In this document: positions 8,678-17,289 of the stretch, piece after piece
Layout of the letters: every line of letters begins with the position of its first letter
Numbering within the stretch: the stretch's first letter is position 1
Source of the DNA: an uncultured Tenacibaculum sp.
GTDB lineage: Bacteria; Bacteroidota; Bacteroidia; Flavobacteriales; Flavobacteriaceae
DNA: 45,376 nucleotides
NCBI GenBank assembly: GCA_947498055.1
Contig: CANMJA010000035.1
Span: forward strand, 1-45,376
Direction of reading: 5' to 3'
Position numbers and translations under genes: made by a program
The notes under the pieces: model-generated
The model's input: only the letters and a program-made list of their open reading frames with translations
Databases searched by the model: none
Told to the model about the DNA's origin: nothing

Positions 8678-9040
8678 ATGAAAAAGACAAAGAGTTTTGA
8701 GGATTTAATAGTCTGGCAAAAGGAACATGAATTTGTGTTAGAGGTGTATAAAATGAGTAAATTATTTCCGAGAGAAGAAATTTATGGTTTAACATCACAA
8801 TTTCGAAGAGCGGCTGTATCAATCACAGCGAATATTGCAGAAGGATATAAAAGGTTAAGTAATAAAGAAAAATTACGTTTTTATAATATCGCACAATCTT
8901 CATTAGAAGAGTGTCGTTATTTTTTGATTTTATCGAAAGATTTAGGATATATAAAAGATAATAAAACACAAACAATATTAATAAAAGAAGTTAGTAAAAT
9001 GCTAAACGCATACTGTAGGAGTATTTTAAGTAAAATTTAG
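8678..9040 (+). CDS. Four-helix-bundle protein (S23/IVP family, Avd-like)
   Basis: A 120-residue protein with the hallmarks of the S23 ribosomal-intervening-sequence (TIGR02436-type) family. It opens with FEDLIVWQKEHEF, followed by LTSQFRRAAVSITANIAEGY (37-56 region), SLEECRYFL and a last helix. The family forms a pentameric four-helix bundle related to Avd of diversity-generating retroelements, and its molecular function is unsettled. A TTG six bases upstream is in frame, but ATG 8678 gives the usual MKKTKSFEDL start. The gene interrupts the thi operon between thiD and thiE and is flanked by inverted TAGGAGTTAAG-type repeats. In Coxiella and Leptospira the relatives sit inside 23S rRNA intervening sequences that also have complementary ends. 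Confidence 0.9.
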   Translation: MKKTKSFEDLIVWQKEHEFVLEVYKMSKLFPREEIYGLTSQFRRAAVSITANIAEGYKRLSNKEKLRFYNIAQSSLEECRYFLILSKDLGYIKDNKTQTILIKEVSKMLNAYCRSILSKI

Positions 9041-9064
9041 ATAGATATAGAGGATAGTTAATCA

Positions 9065-9099
9065 CTTAACTCCTCCAATCCTAAACTCCTTAACTCCTA
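9065..9099. repeat. Inverted copy of the TAGGAGTTAAG repeat downstream of the four-helix-bundle gene
   Basis: CTTAACTCCTA (9089-9099) is the exact reverse complement of the core in the tandem repeats before the gene. CTTAACTCCTC (9065-9075) is a second near-copy. With 8430-8563 these form arms of an inverted repeat around the gene, ending 13 bases before thiE. Confidence 0.8.
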
Positions 9100-9112
9100 A
9101 AAGAGATAAACA

Positions 9113-9760
9113 ATGATAAGTAAATTACAATATATAACACAAGGAAGTAGCCCAAAAGAACATTTAGAAAATATTCAGAATGCTTGTGCTTCAGGTGCAG
9201 AATGGGTACAGTTACGATTAAAAAATGTAGATGAGAAAACGTTACTACAAACTGCTAAAAAAGCACGAGAAATAACAGAACATTATCAAACAAGATTAAT
9301 TATAAACGATCATTATAAAATAGCAAAGGAAGTAAAAGCAGATGGAGTACATTTAGGTAAACAAGATACTGATCCTATAATTGCGAGAGATTTTTTATAC
9401 TCTTGGCAGATTATAGGAGGTACAGCAAATACATTGGAAGATTGTAAAAAATTGATTTCAAAAAAGATAGATTATATAGGTTTAGGACCGTATCAATTTA
9501 CAAAAACGAAAGAAAATTTAAGTCTGGTATTAGGAATTACAGGCTATAAAGTACTTATTAAAGAGCTGCAAACCGAAATACCTATAATTGCTATTGGTGG
9601 AATAACACTAGAAGATACCAAAGCTATTTTAGAAACAGGAGTGTTTGGTGTTGCAGTATCTGGAGAAATTACAAAAAACTTTAATTCAATCGCTACATTT
9701 CATAAAATTTTAAAAACATCTAGTAGTAACGAGCAGATATTTAAATTAGGAAAACAATAA
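9113..9760 (+). CDS. thiE: Thiamine phosphate synthase ThiE
   Basis: A 215-residue TIM-barrel enzyme that joins HMP-PP and thiazole phosphate to give thiamine phosphate. Key features are WVQLRLKN (31-38), LIIND with N65-D66 near the metal and pyrophosphate, GVHLGKQD (78-85), and AIGGIT before the phosphate-binding end. These are the residues missing in the paralogue at 3282, so this is the functional ThiE. ATG 9113 follows a CT-rich repeat arm and AAAGAGATAAACA. Five bases separate its stop from thiG, which indicates one transcript. Confidence 0.95.
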   Translation: MISKLQYITQGSSPKEHLENIQNACASGAEWVQLRLKNVDEKTLLQTAKKAREITEHYQTRLIINDHYKIAKEVKADGVHLGKQDTDPIIARDFLYSWQIIGGTANTLEDCKKLISKKIDYIGLGPYQFTKTKENLSLVLGITGYKVLIKELQTEIPIIAIGGITLEDTKAILETGVFGVAVSGEITKNFNSIATFHKILKTSSSNEQIFKLGKQ

Positions 9761-9765
9761 AACTC

Positions 9766-10536
9766 ATGAACACATCATTAAAAATAGCAGATAAAACATT
9801 TACATCTCGGTTATTTACAGGAACAGGAAAGTTTAGTTCTTCTCAATTAATGAAAGAAGCATTATTAGCATCTGAAAGTGAGTTAATAACTGTAGCCTTA
9901 AAACGAGTAGATGTACACAATGAAGAAGATGATATTTTAACACATTTAAATCATTCTAGAATAAATTTATTACCAAATACTTCTGGGGTACGAACGGCAA
10001 AAGAGGCAGTTTTTGCTGCTGAATTATCTAGAGAAGCTTTAGAAACAAATTGGGTAAAATTAGAAATTCATCCAGATCCTAGGTATTTATTACCAGACCC
10101 TATTGAAACTTTAAAAGCAGCAGAAGAATTAGTGAAGTTAGGTTTTGTGGTAATGCCATACATTCATGCCGATCCTGTATTATGTAAGCGATTAGAAGAG
10201 GTAGGAACACAATGTGTAATGCCATTAGGAGCACCCATTGGAAGTAATAAAGGATTAAAAACGGTAGAGTTTTTAGAAATGATTATAGAACAATCGAATG
10301 TTCCGGTAATTGTAGATGCAGGAATAGGAGCACCATCGCACGCGGCACAAGCAATGGAAATTGGTGCAGACGCAGTATTAGTAAACACCGCAATAGCAGT
10401 ATCTCAAAATCCAGTAGCAATGGCAAAAGCTTTTAAAAAGGCAGTAGAAGCAGGTAGAATGGGGTATGATGCAAAATTGCCTCCTGTAAAAAATAAAGCT
10501 GAGGCGAGTAGTCCGTTGACGTCGTTTTTGAATTAG
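9766..10536 (+). CDS. thiG: Thiazole synthase ThiG
   Basis: A 256-residue enzyme that builds the thiazole phosphate ring from deoxyxylulose phosphate, the ThiS thiocarboxylate and the glycine imine made by ThiH. It has the expected FTGTGKF start, the Schiff-base lysine K98 in WVKLEIHPDP, PLGAPIGSNKG and DAGIGAPSHAAQAMEIGADAV. The family length is about 255-265, so it is intact. It sits between thiE and thiH. The stop codon TAG (10534-10536) is itself the first three bases of a TAGGAGTTAAG repeat. Confidence 0.97.
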   Translation: MNTSLKIADKTFTSRLFTGTGKFSSSQLMKEALLASESELITVALKRVDVHNEEDDILTHLNHSRINLLPNTSGVRTAKEAVFAAELSREALETNWVKLEIHPDPRYLLPDPIETLKAAEELVKLGFVVMPYIHADPVLCKRLEEVGTQCVMPLGAPIGSNKGLKTVEFLEMIIEQSNVPVIVDAGIGAPSHAAQAMEIGADAVLVNTAIAVSQNPVAMAKAFKKAVEAGRMGYDAKLPPVKNKAEASSPLTSFLN

Positions 10537-10711
10537 GAGTTAAGTAGTTGAGAAGTTTAGGAGTTAAGTGTTTTTATTCTTGCATAGTAGAAGTTAAGGA
10601 GTAAAGAAGTTATAGCTCCTCATAGAGCATAAGTTAAATAGTGTTTTTTGTGTTTTTTAGGAAGTTAAGGTGTTAAAACTCTCCATAACTTCTCCAATTC
10701 TTAACTTCTCA
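10534..10711. repeat. TAGGAGTTAAG inverted repeat pair filling the thiG-thiH spacer
   Basis: The core 11-mer occurs at 10534-10544 and 10558-10568. A complementary arm with AACTTCTCC and CTTAACTTCTC lies at about 10685-10710. About 110 bases lie between the arms, too short for a gene. It looks like an empty or decayed version of the element around the four-helix-bundle gene. Confidence 0.7.
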
Positions 10712-10747
10712 CATAGTACCACTCTTTAAATAATCAAAAAGATAACA

Positions 10748-11860
10748 ATGAATAGTACCTTTATAAACACTTTCAATAAATATAATTGGGAGGAAACACT
10801 AGCCAGTATCAACTCAAAAACTTCATTAGATGTTGAGAGAGCTTTAGCGACAGATAAAAGAAATTTAGAAGACTTTAAAGCATTAATCTCTCCAGCTGCG
10901 AAACCATTTTTAGAGCAGATGGCACAAAAAAGTAGGATGCTTACAAAGAAACGATTTGGGAATACCATTCAAATGTATGTTCCGATGTATTTAAGTAACG
11001 AATGTCAGAATATATGTACGTATTGCGGATTTAGCTTAACGAACAAAATTCCGAGGAGAACATTAACAGATGCTGAAATTTTAAAAGAAGTTACTTTTTT
11101 AAAAAACAAAGGATACGATCATATTTTATTAGTTACTGGCGAAGCTAATAAAACGGTAGGTGTAAATTATATAAACAATGCCATTCAATTAATTAAATCT
11201 CAGTTTTCAAACATAACTATTGAAGTACAACCTTTAGATCGGGAAGAATATGAAGTATTGATTGAAAGCGGATTGTATGCTGTATTGGTGTATCAAGAAA
11301 CCTATCATAAAGAAGAATATAAAAAACATCATCCGAAGGGAAAAAAATCAAACTTTGAATATCGATTAGAAACTCCAGATCGTTTAGGAAAAGCTGGAAT
11401 TCACAAAATAGGATTAGGTGCTTTATTTGGATTAGAAGATTGGCGTGTGGATAGTTTTTTTACAGCGTTACATTTAAGATATTTACAGAAAACCTATTGG
11501 AAAACAAAGTACTCAATTTCTTTTCCTAGATTGCGTCCACATTCTGGTGGATTAGAACCAAAGGTGGAAATGACCGATGCCGATTTGGTACAGACAATTT
11601 GTGCGTTTCGCTTGTTAGACGAGGATGTAGAATTATCTATGTCTACCAGAGAAAGTGAAGTATTTAGAAATAATATTGTTAATTTAGGAATCACTTCTAT
11701 TAGTGCAGAATCAAAGACGAATCCGGGTGGTTATGCAGTAGAACCACAATCGTTAGAACAGTTTGAAATTTCTGATGAACGTAGTACCGAAGAGGTTGTA
11801 AGTATGCTAAAAAAAGAAGGACTAGAGGTTGTGTGGAAAGATTGGGAGCATTTTTCTTAG
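10748..11860 (+). CDS. thiH: 2-iminoacetate synthase ThiH
   Basis: A 370-residue radical-SAM enzyme that cleaves tyrosine to give dehydroglycine for the thiazole ring. It has C86-x3-C90-x2-C93 (CQNICTYC) for the [4Fe-4S] cluster, LLVTGEA on the next strand, QETYHKEEY, and the C-terminal ESKTNPGGY region. Its length matches E. coli ThiH (about 377). ATG 10748 follows AAAAAGATAACA. The presence of ThiH rather than the glycine oxidase ThiO indicates the oxygen-independent route to the thiazole. Confidence 0.96.
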   Translation: MNSTFINTFNKYNWEETLASINSKTSLDVERALATDKRNLEDFKALISPAAKPFLEQMAQKSRMLTKKRFGNTIQMYVPMYLSNECQNICTYCGFSLTNKIPRRTLTDAEILKEVTFLKNKGYDHILLVTGEANKTVGVNYINNAIQLIKSQFSNITIEVQPLDREEYEVLIESGLYAVLVYQETYHKEEYKKHHPKGKKSNFEYRLETPDRLGKAGIHKIGLGALFGLEDWRVDSFFTALHLRYLQKTYWKTKYSISFPRLRPHSGGLEPKVEMTDADLVQTICAFRLLDEDVELSMSTRESEVFRNNIVNLGITSISAESKTNPGGYAVEPQSLEQFEISDERSTEEVVSMLKKEGLEVVWKDWEHFS

Positions 11861-11867
11861 GTTTTTA

Positions 11868-11902
11868 TAGGAGTTAAGAATTGTAGAATTTTAGGAGTTA
11901 AG
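11868..11902. repeat. Two TAGGAGTTAAG cores after thiH
   Basis: Exact 11-mers at 11868-11878 and 11892-11902 begin 7 bases after the thiH stop. No clear complementary arm is seen before the next gene, so this looks like a half element. The rest of the spacer to 12037 is AT-rich with no gene. Confidence 0.75.
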
Positions 11903-12037
11903 GATTTATATTTTTATCTAGTTAGATTTAGGAAAAGGATAGTGTAATTTTAGGTAATTGAGCGAAGTTGAAATTAAAGATAAATAATTAAGAGAAGTAT
12001 TTGTTTAAGATAACAAAGAGAATTTAACCACTAATTT

Positions 12038-13090
12038 ATGTTAAATAAAGAAGAACAAAAACAATACAACCGTCATCTTATTTTAGAAGAAATAGGAGAG
12101 GAGGGACAGTTAAAATTAAAACAAGCAAAAGTTTTAGTAATTGGTGCTGGCGGATTAGGTTGTCCGGTTTTACAATATTTAACAGCTGCAGGCGTAGGAA
12201 CTATTGGTATTATAGATGATGATGTAGTAGATCAAAGTAATTTACAACGTCAAATTTTATATACGATGGACGATATTGGAGCATCTAAAGCAGTAACTGC
12301 TGCAAAACGATTATCTAAATTAAATCCGTTTGTCCTATTTAAAACCTATGAAGAAAAATTAACCAAAGACAATGCTATTACCCTTTTTAAACAGTTTGAT
12401 ATTATTGTGGATGGGAGTGATAATTTTGAAACAAGATATTTATCGAATGACGCTTCTGTAATAACAAATAAACCGTTAGTATACGGTTCTATTTTTAAGT
12501 TTGAAGGACAAGTAAGTGTTTTTAATTACAAAGGAAGTGCAAGTTACAGATGCTTGTATCCAACTCCCCCAAAACCAGGAGAAATGCCTAATTGCTCAGA
12601 GATTGGAGTTCTAGGGGTTTTACCAGGAATTATTGGTAGTTTACAAGCCAATGAAGTGATAAAAATAATCTGCGAGTTAGGAGAAGTTCTAACAAACAAG
12701 TTACTACTTTTAGATGTATTAACCATGCGTCAATTGGTATTGAATTATACCAAAACAGACAAAACAGAAATAACAGTACTAGAAGAAAATTATGAGGTTT
12801 TTTGCGGAGTAACTTTGGTGAAAAATGAAATTACGCAAGAAGAATTAGAACAAAATTTAAAAGCCTATCATTTACTAGATGTTCGTGAAAATTGGGAAAG
12901 AGAACAAAATCATATAGGAGGACAACATATTCCGCTAGGAGAATTGCCAAACAGATATAGAGAAATAAATACAAATAAACCGATTGTAGTGTATTGTAAA
13001 TCGGGAATGCGAAGTAAGCGCGCCATTGGTTTTTTAGAAGAAGAATTTTCAGATGTAAACTTCGTTAATTTAAAAGGAGGGCTTTGGTAG
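12038..13090 (+). CDS. ThiF/MoeB-type adenylyltransferase fused to a C-terminal rhodanese domain
   Basis: A 350-residue E1-like enzyme. The nucleotide loop GAGGLGCP is at 36-43, followed by D-N-R sites (NLQRQ 68-72), the transfer-cysteine region PNCSEIGVLG with C186, and a rhodanese domain from about 275 with active C320 (YCKSGMRS). As the last thi gene it probably adenylates and sulfurates ThiS, and it may also serve MoaD. Most ThiF/MoeB proteins bind zinc through two CxxC pairs. Here only one Cys of each pair seems to remain (C172 in SYRC, C256 in VFCG), so the zinc site looks lost. It may be named moeB or thiF, so I give no symbol. Confidence 0.88.
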   Translation: MLNKEEQKQYNRHLILEEIGEEGQLKLKQAKVLVIGAGGLGCPVLQYLTAAGVGTIGIIDDDVVDQSNLQRQILYTMDDIGASKAVTAAKRLSKLNPFVLFKTYEEKLTKDNAITLFKQFDIIVDGSDNFETRYLSNDASVITNKPLVYGSIFKFEGQVSVFNYKGSASYRCLYPTPPKPGEMPNCSEIGVLGVLPGIIGSLQANEVIKIICELGEVLTNKLLLLDVLTMRQLVLNYTKTDKTEITVLEENYEVFCGVTLVKNEITQEELEQNLKAYHLLDVRENWEREQNHIGGQHIPLGELPNRYREINTNKPIVVYCKSGMRSKRAIGFLEEEFSDVNFVNLKGGLW

Positions 13091-13374
13091 TTTTTTAAGT
13101 GAAATTTTAAAGATTATCAAAACAAGTGCCTCTATATACTTTTTACAAACAAGTGCTTAAGTATTAAAATCCCAAATGAAGTTTTAATAAAATATATTTT
13201 CATCGATTACAAGTTTTATATCTATTTTGCAGTGTAAGTTTTTGATAATAAAAGAGTAGTGTTGTTTTGTCGAATAAAAAAAATATTTAGTAGGTACGCT
13301 AATAAAAATTGAGTAAATTGGGGTTTGAAAATATAAATTTAAGTTAATTAAAATTTCTTTTAATAGGTTTAGAA

Positions 13375-15333
13375 ATGAAAAGAAGAAAGTTTTTTAAAGA
13401 TAGTGTAAAAGGAGTTTTAGGAGCAAGTATTATTCCTTTATCAGCGTTTGCTGAGGTTTCTGAAGAATCAGAGGTCGTAGCCAATCCTGAAATAAAACAA
13501 TCTTATGATAGTACCGACCCTAAGCAATGGCATCAAATGGGAACAGGTAAAAAACCTAGACCAGACAGGCGTAAAACCGTAACCTACGATGTAGCAGTTG
13601 TTGGAGGTGGAGCTGCAGGAATGTGTGCAGCTATTGCAGCAGCTAGAAATGGAGCTAAAGTTGTTTTGGTACAAGATCGCCCTGTTTTAGGAGGCAATTC
13701 ATCTAGTGAAATTAGAGTTCATTTAAATGGAGTAAATCACTTAAGAAATGGGTTACCAGAAAGGGAAACAGGTATCATTGAGGAAATTTTATTACATAAT
13801 CGTTTTCATAACCCACAAGATGCATATCCAGTTTGGGATCATATTTTATATGATTTTGTTACTCGTGAAGAAAATCTTGATTTAAAACTAAATACTTCTG
13901 CAATTAGGGCTGTATTATCTGATGATGGAAAAATTGAAGCGGTATATTGTTGGCAAATGACTACAGAAACAGAGTTTACTATTAAAGCAGATTTGTTTAT
14001 AGATTGCTCGGGAGATGGACTATTAGGTGCTACAGCAGGAGCATTATATAGAACAGGTAGAGAAGCGTCTTCTGAATTTAAGGAGAAATATGCTCCTAAA
14101 AAAGCAGATGGATGGCAAATGGGATCTACCGTATTGTTAGGGTCAAAAGATATGGGGCGCCCTATGCCTTTTGAGCCTCCTCATTTTACCATAAAATATG
14201 ATGCCGAAAAATCACATAAAGGCAGACAATTAATCCCTTTTGAATTAGGTTTTTGGTGGGTAGAGTTAGGAAGTGAAGATGATATTATAGGAGAATTTGA
14301 AGATAATAAACATAAATTATTAGGGTATGCATATGGAGTTTGGGATTATATGAAAAATTCAGGGAAATTTCCACAAACAGAAAATTTTGCTTTAGATTGG
14401 GTATCTTCACTACCTGGAAAACGAGAAAGTCGCCGATTTATTGGGGATTATATTCTTTCTGAACCAGATATGTTAGGGAACAAACAATTTACTGATGCAG
14501 TTGCTTTTGGAGGATGGTCTTTAGATGAACATAACCCCGGTGGAATTGAAAATTTAAGTGAACCACCTAGTTATTTTCATGAAGATTTCGAAGAAGCTTA
14601 TCAAATTCCATTTCGCTCTTTATATTCTAAAAATGTTCCTAATCTTTTATTTGCAGGCCGAAATATAAGTCAAACACACATAGCTTTATCTTCTTCTCGT
14701 ATTATGGCAACATGTGCCTTAGAAGGACAAGCAGTAGGTACTGCTGCTGCGTTATGTTTTAAAAAGAATATTTTTCCACGTGAATTAGGTGAAAAAAATA
14801 TATCAGAATTACAAGAACAATTATTAAGAGACGATGCTTTTATACCTAATCGACCAGCAAATGATAAAAAAGACCTTGCCAAAAAAGCAAAATTAATTTT
14901 TGCTTCTACTACTTCTTCAGGAGATGCTAAATTATTAACAAATGGTTGGTCTAGAGATTATAATGGAAAAATTCATCATTGGAAATCGGAAGGTTTACCT
15001 GCAGAAGTACAAATTGAATGGGTAGAACCTGTAAAACTCTCAAAGGTTGAGATAAAATGTGATACAAATGTTAAACGTAATATAATGTTACGTAGAGATA
15101 GTTTAGAAAATGATATTTATAGCACTCGTATTCCAAAAGAATTGTTGAAAACACTAGATGTAGAAGCACGTGTTCAAGGAAAATGGATAAAAATAGGAAC
15201 TATAGAAAAAAATAGAACCCGATTAATTAAGTTCCATTTCGAGACTATTAAAACAACTGCTGTTCGTATTCAACTAAAAACAACTTACGGAGCTAAAGAT
15301 GTTAAATTGTTTGAAGTACGTTGTTATAGTTAG
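13375..15333 (+). CDS. Tat-exported FAD-dependent oxidoreductase (FAD_oxidored type) with C-terminal beta domain
   Basis: A 652-residue flavoprotein. The N-terminus MKRRKFFKDS followed by a hydrophobic stretch ending SAFA (23-26) fits a Tat signal with RRxFF. That makes sense for a cofactor-loaded exported enzyme. The Rossmann loop VVGGGAAG is at 75-82 with GGNSSSEIR just after, the layout of the FAD_oxidored family often found beside polysaccharide-use genes. Residues from about 520 to the end look like a discoidin/F5-8-type beta domain (WSRDYNGKIHHW, VRIQLKTTYG). It is followed after 14 bases by the SGAT-motif protein, so the two are probably one operon. The substrate is unknown. Confidence 0.85.
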   Translation: MKRRKFFKDSVKGVLGASIIPLSAFAEVSEESEVVANPEIKQSYDSTDPKQWHQMGTGKKPRPDRRKTVTYDVAVVGGGAAGMCAAIAAARNGAKVVLVQDRPVLGGNSSSEIRVHLNGVNHLRNGLPERETGIIEEILLHNRFHNPQDAYPVWDHILYDFVTREENLDLKLNTSAIRAVLSDDGKIEAVYCWQMTTETEFTIKADLFIDCSGDGLLGATAGALYRTGREASSEFKEKYAPKKADGWQMGSTVLLGSKDMGRPMPFEPPHFTIKYDAEKSHKGRQLIPFELGFWWVELGSEDDIIGEFEDNKHKLLGYAYGVWDYMKNSGKFPQTENFALDWVSSLPGKRESRRFIGDYILSEPDMLGNKQFTDAVAFGGWSLDEHNPGGIENLSEPPSYFHEDFEEAYQIPFRSLYSKNVPNLLFAGRNISQTHIALSSSRIMATCALEGQAVGTAAALCFKKNIFPRELGEKNISELQEQLLRDDAFIPNRPANDKKDLAKKAKLIFASTTSSGDAKLLTNGWSRDYNGKIHHWKSEGLPAEVQIEWVEPVKLSKVEIKCDTNVKRNIMLRRDSLENDIYSTRIPKELLKTLDVEARVQGKWIKIGTIEKNRTRLIKFHFETIKTTAVRIQLKTTYGAKDVKLFEVRCYS

Positions 15334-15347
15334 ATTAATTTTAGAGA

Positions 15348-16445
15348 ATGATAAAGTTTTTATATATACTAACTTTAAGTAGTTTTTGTTTCTTTGGTAG
15401 TTTTATTTCTCGTACAAAAGTAAAACATTCTATTAAGGTTATTCATAAGGGGATTAGTGAAACAAACCCTGTAGCATGTACATTAATAGAAATACAAGAT
15501 AAAGAAGGAAAACCAGAAGAGTTTTATATGGATGTTGAATCTGTGGTTTGTGGAGATAATCAATGTCGTATAGATATGGTTCGAATTTATTGGGATAAAC
15601 TAGGACGTTATAATAGGTTTGAATTACCTGATGGAATAGATTTAGAAAAAGCAGCAGGAGAAAATTTTTCTTCATCAGATTATGAGAAATTAGATGCTAT
15701 TTTAAAAAATGAGAACTCTTCTTTACAAGATGTGTATAAAAACGAAATTGTAGGTACTATTGGTAGCGAAGGAGCAGATGCAATGTCTGGAGCAACAATT
15801 TTAATAGAAAAATCTTCCTATGTTGAAGGTGCAGTTTGGACTTGCTATTCTCTTTGGCATTGGGTACATGGAGAAACCAAGCAAATTATCCGTGATATTA
15901 CTGGGGATTCATACTCTATATCAACTTTACAAAATTTATTACAGCAGAAGAATTACCAAAAATTTGCAATACAACAGCTAACCAAGCGAAATGATTTTTC
16001 TGAAAAAACAGTTGATTTAATACTAAAAGTTGTAGAAAAAAACCTAGAACTATTAAAAACAAGTTTAAATTATTGGGAAATTGCTCCTAACTCTGTTTAT
16101 CAAAACTCTATGCGATATTTAATTTTTTCGGGTAATACAGCTAGTCGTTTGTTGTGTTTTAATGCAGTTTTGCATGCCAAACAAGATCTAACTTCTTTTT
16201 TTTTTCAAAATTTCAAGACTATAGTGCCTAAACTAACATACCAAGAAGTGCATGTACTATTAAAAATTTTAAAAGCAAAAAATAAAATACCAAAAGGAAG
16301 TATATCTTCTTTTATAAAGCAGTTAGAAAATGATGATTTTTTTATTGCTCGCCGATTTTTCTTTTTTTTAAAAGAACAAAAATTAACGCCATCTCAAGAA
16401 CAATTAATGGAGGTTTTTTATCAGAAATGGAAAGATAGACTTTGA
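15348..16445 (+). CDS. Exported protein with an FMN_bind-like SGAT motif; partner of the FAD oxidoreductase
   Basis: A 365-residue protein with an N-terminal hydrophobic segment (1-20). In its first half, DAMSGATILIEKSS (about 144-157) resembles the covalent-FMN attachment motif SGATxT/S of FMN_bind domains (RnfG, NosR). It is preceded by a cysteine pair (VVCGDNQC) and strands fitting a small sensor-like domain. The second half is helical and HEAT-like, with aromatic and Lys-rich helices. I do not recognise a named family. The 14-base gap to the flavoprotein suggests a two-component extracytoplasmic redox pair, which is inference. Confidence 0.6.
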   Translation: MIKFLYILTLSSFCFFGSFISRTKVKHSIKVIHKGISETNPVACTLIEIQDKEGKPEEFYMDVESVVCGDNQCRIDMVRIYWDKLGRYNRFELPDGIDLEKAAGENFSSSDYEKLDAILKNENSSLQDVYKNEIVGTIGSEGADAMSGATILIEKSSYVEGAVWTCYSLWHWVHGETKQIIRDITGDSYSISTLQNLLQQKNYQKFAIQQLTKRNDFSEKTVDLILKVVEKNLELLKTSLNYWEIAPNSVYQNSMRYLIFSGNTASRLLCFNAVLHAKQDLTSFFFQNFKTIVPKLTYQEVHVLLKILKAKNKIPKGSISSFIKQLENDDFFIARRFFFFLKEQKLTPSQEQLMEVFYQKWKDRL

Positions 16446-16868
16446 TGATTTTAATGGAATTTTAAAATAGATGAAGTTGGGTTTATATAACTTAATTTTG
16501 AGATGTTTTCTTACTCGTTGCTAATACTAGTTTAGAAACTAGCAGTAACAAAAATGAAAATAGACAAGTGAAATATCCAATAAAAGCTATTTAACAAAGA
16601 TGGAGACTAAGGCTTAAAAACGAATACGATAACTTCAATTAGTTTCACTAAACTAAAACATTATCTATAGAAATAATTAGTAATTCTTCAGTTCATTATT
16701 GAAGAATATAAAAACACCTGTTCTCCCAATATTTGTATCTAAAAAGAAAAATACGTCTACTCTTTTTTTCTATTCAACGAACCAAAAACGCTATTCGGCA
16801 TTTTTGAGGTGACAAAATCAATAAATACGTATCTTAATGATGTAGCTAACCCTTAAAAACGTAAAAAT
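16446..16868. other. Gene-free region with hairpins and a conserved leader block
   Basis: No gene is seen in these 423 bases. They hold a perfect hairpin CTAGTTT-AG-AAACTAG (16527-16542) and ATTCTTCA/TGAAGAAT around 16683-16707, which may end the upstream operon. Near the 3' end is a block shared with the region before 18589. Confidence 0.6.
16796..16844 (+). promoter_or_regulatory. Conserved upstream block 1 of the small-basic-protein genes
   Basis: CGGCATTTTTGAGGTGAC (16796-16813), a 15-base gap and GTATCTTAATGATGTA (16829-16844) match the sequence at 18518-18567, with similar spacing and similar distance to the ATG (24 versus 21 bases). It is likely a promoter and leader shared by paralogues. 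Confidence 0.6.
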
Positions 16869-17174
16869 ATGGATTTCAGAATTAAGATAATAACAGGAGT
16901 ACTATTACTATTTTTAGGAACAAAAATAAGCAGCGCTCAAAATATAACTTCAGAAACTGAAGACAGAATAACAAAGGAAGAAAACCAAGAAAGAGTAAAT
17001 GAAATAAAGGCTTCAGATTATGTGTTAAATATAAAAGTGAAAAGAAAATCGAATAGCTCAAAAATAGTAATAACTTCTATGGAATATGTTGAAAAACAAT
17101 TTAAAATACAGAAATTATTAGAAGCTCAAAAGAGAAGAATTTCAAAAATAAATAGAAGTAAAAGAAAATCATAA
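16869..17174 (+). CDS. Small secreted basic protein, divergent member of a local family
   Basis: A 101-residue protein not recognised from known families. The signal peptide (about 1-23, ending SSA before Q) is followed by an acidic segment (TEDRITKEENQE) and a basic C-terminal half ending RRISKINRSKRKS. This order of signal, acidic stretch and basic tail is the same as in the three proteins encoded at 18589-19924, and its upstream block matches that of the first of them. Unlike those, it has no cysteines and no LRFR-type motif, so it is a shortened or diverged member. The role is unknown. Confidence 0.65.
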   Translation: MDFRIKIITGVLLLFLGTKISSAQNITSETEDRITKEENQERVNEIKASDYVLNIKVKRKSNSSKIVITSMEYVEKQFKIQKLLEAQKRRISKINRSKRKS

Positions 17175-17289
17175 GGAATACAAATAGAATACGATATTCT
17201 GAAAATACTGTTTTATAAATAATCTTACTAAAATAACTTTTGAAGAGTTAAAAAATTGTTCGAATTTTGTAGTGTAAAAACACAAAGTT

